From: JADZAA01 sp039810485
Lineage (GTDB): Bacteria > Bacteroidota > Ignavibacteria > Kapaibacteriales > UBA961
NCBI GenBank assembly: GCA_039810485.1
Contig: JBDHXA010000014.1
Location: 1 to 43,984 of the forward strand
Direction: 5' to 3'
DNA: 43,984 nt
Shown: positions 43,371 through 43,984 of the stretch, piece by piece
How positions within the stretch are numbered: the first letter of the stretch is position 1
How the letters are laid out: every line of letters begins with the position of its first letter
Translations under genes and position numbers: made by a program
Notes under the pieces: model-generated
The model's database searches: none
The model's input: the letters and a program-made list of their open reading frames with translations, nothing else
Told to the model about the DNA's origin: nothing

Positions 43371-43889
43371 ATGGCAAAGACAAATTTCTTTGACAAAATG
43401 CAATCAGTATTCGGTGTTTCTGCTATTGAACTTCGTGCTGTTTTAATAATAGTTGCAGGAATTGCCATAGGCGCAGCAGTAAAATTAATACGAGGGGAAA
43501 CATCGCCAGAATTATACTCTTTGCGTATTGCCGACAATCTTTCTCGCGAGCTTGACAGTTTGGCAGCAGCAGAAAAAACAACTTACATCGGTGTTGATAC
43601 AGATGGAAACGCATTGCCGGAATTAGCAAAAGGCGATACTGTTATTCATGCTGAATCAGGATTTCCCACAGCAAAGAAAAAAGAATTGCCCTCAAGTAAA
43701 ATAAATTTGAATACTGCAACCAAAGCTGAATTGATGAAACTGCCCGGCGTAGGCGAAGCAACTGCTGAAAAAATTATTGAATATCGTAAAAATCAACCAT
43801 TTAGTAGACCTTCTGACATAATGAATGTAAAAGGAATCGGTCAGAAAAAATTTGAAAAAATGTCAGAATATCTCAAAGCAAAGCAGTAA
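43371..43889 (+). CDS. ComEA-like helix-hairpin-helix DNA-binding protein
   Basis: A 172-residue protein with one N-terminal membrane helix (about residues 20-38), a polar linker, and a C-terminal ComEA-type double helix-hairpin-helix domain (INLNTATKAELMKLPGVGEATAEKIIEYR, shown in part: NLNTATKAEL, LPGVGEATA, VKGIGQKK). Such proteins are anchored in the inner membrane and bind double-stranded DNA in the periplasm during natural transformation. A role in DNA uptake is likely, but short helix-hairpin-helix proteins can have other jobs, and no other competence gene is in the window. It is divergent from lipB. Confidence 0.85.
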   Translation: MAKTNFFDKMQSVFGVSAIELRAVLIIVAGIAIGAAVKLIRGETSPELYSLRIADNLSRELDSLAAAEKTTYIGVDTDGNALPELAKGDTVIHAESGFPTAKKKELPSSKINLNTATKAELMKLPGVGEATAEKIIEYRKNQPFSRPSDIMNVKGIGQKKFEKMSEYLKAKQ

Positions 43890-43984
43890 TATATTCAATA
43901 TTAATTTATGAGCCCACTCCGAAAAGTCGGATAAAAAGAACCATAGATATTCAGCTGTTAAATTGCAATATCGCATTTGTTTTC

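Overview
The window comes from a low-to-moderate GC, Gram-negative bacterium of the Bacteroidota/Chlorobiota lineage. An Ignavibacteria- or Kapabacteria-like member is my guess from gene content, not a proven placement. The evidence is five recognisable type IX secretion system (T9SS) proteins (SprA, PorZ, a PorE-like lipoprotein, PorV, PorU), an otherwise dense housekeeping chromosome, and intergenic sequences that fit the Bacteroidota promoter form (TTTG, about 20 bases, TAnnTTTG). I saw no insertion sequence, integrase, phage gene or CRISPR array.

Layout. 1-319 has no gene. 320-2488 is a membrane-anchored von Willebrand A protein. 2676-4532 is tyrS-recX. 4682-10478 is a tight run: pyrE, a large FAD/Fe-S D-lactate or D-2-hydroxyacid dehydrogenase (start overlapping the pyrE stop by 4 bases) and a CtpE-like P-type ATPase. 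10589-12166 is prfC (RF3). 12190-14835 (minus) is a membrane-fused glycoside hydrolase family 2-like protein that appears to have lost its catalytic residues. 15174-22091 is sprA, the giant T9SS outer-membrane translocon. 22165-22671 (minus) is a SixA-like phosphatase. 22874-31063 (plus) holds a site-2 protease, an unknown polytopic protein, porZ, an unknown outer-membrane protein, a YedK/HMCES-type abasic-site protein and a P1B Zn/Cd-type ATPase with an altered phosphorylation motif. 31190-42152 is entirely minus strand: a zinc metalloprotease, a PorE-like lipoprotein, prfB (RF2), porV and porU. A tRNA-Gly(GCC), lipB and a ComEA-like DNA-binding protein close the window.

How the genes fit together. 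SprA is the T9SS pore. PorV shuttles substrates. PorU cleaves C-terminal sorting signals and PorZ sits with PorU in the surface attachment complex. The PorE-like lipoprotein would tie the machine to peptidoglycan. The inner-membrane motor (PorL/M), PorK/N and the regulators are not in this window. Unknown genes between these components, especially the proteins at 24016 and 27431 that flank porZ, are the best candidates for new accessory parts.

The most notable sequence-level observations are the DKTRT (not DKTGT) phosphorylation motif of the P1B ATPase, deletion of the catalytic nucleophile in the GH2-like membrane protein, a canonical RF2 programmed +1 frameshift that moves the real prfB start upstream, and a periplasmic Cys/His cluster in the CtpE-like ATPase.
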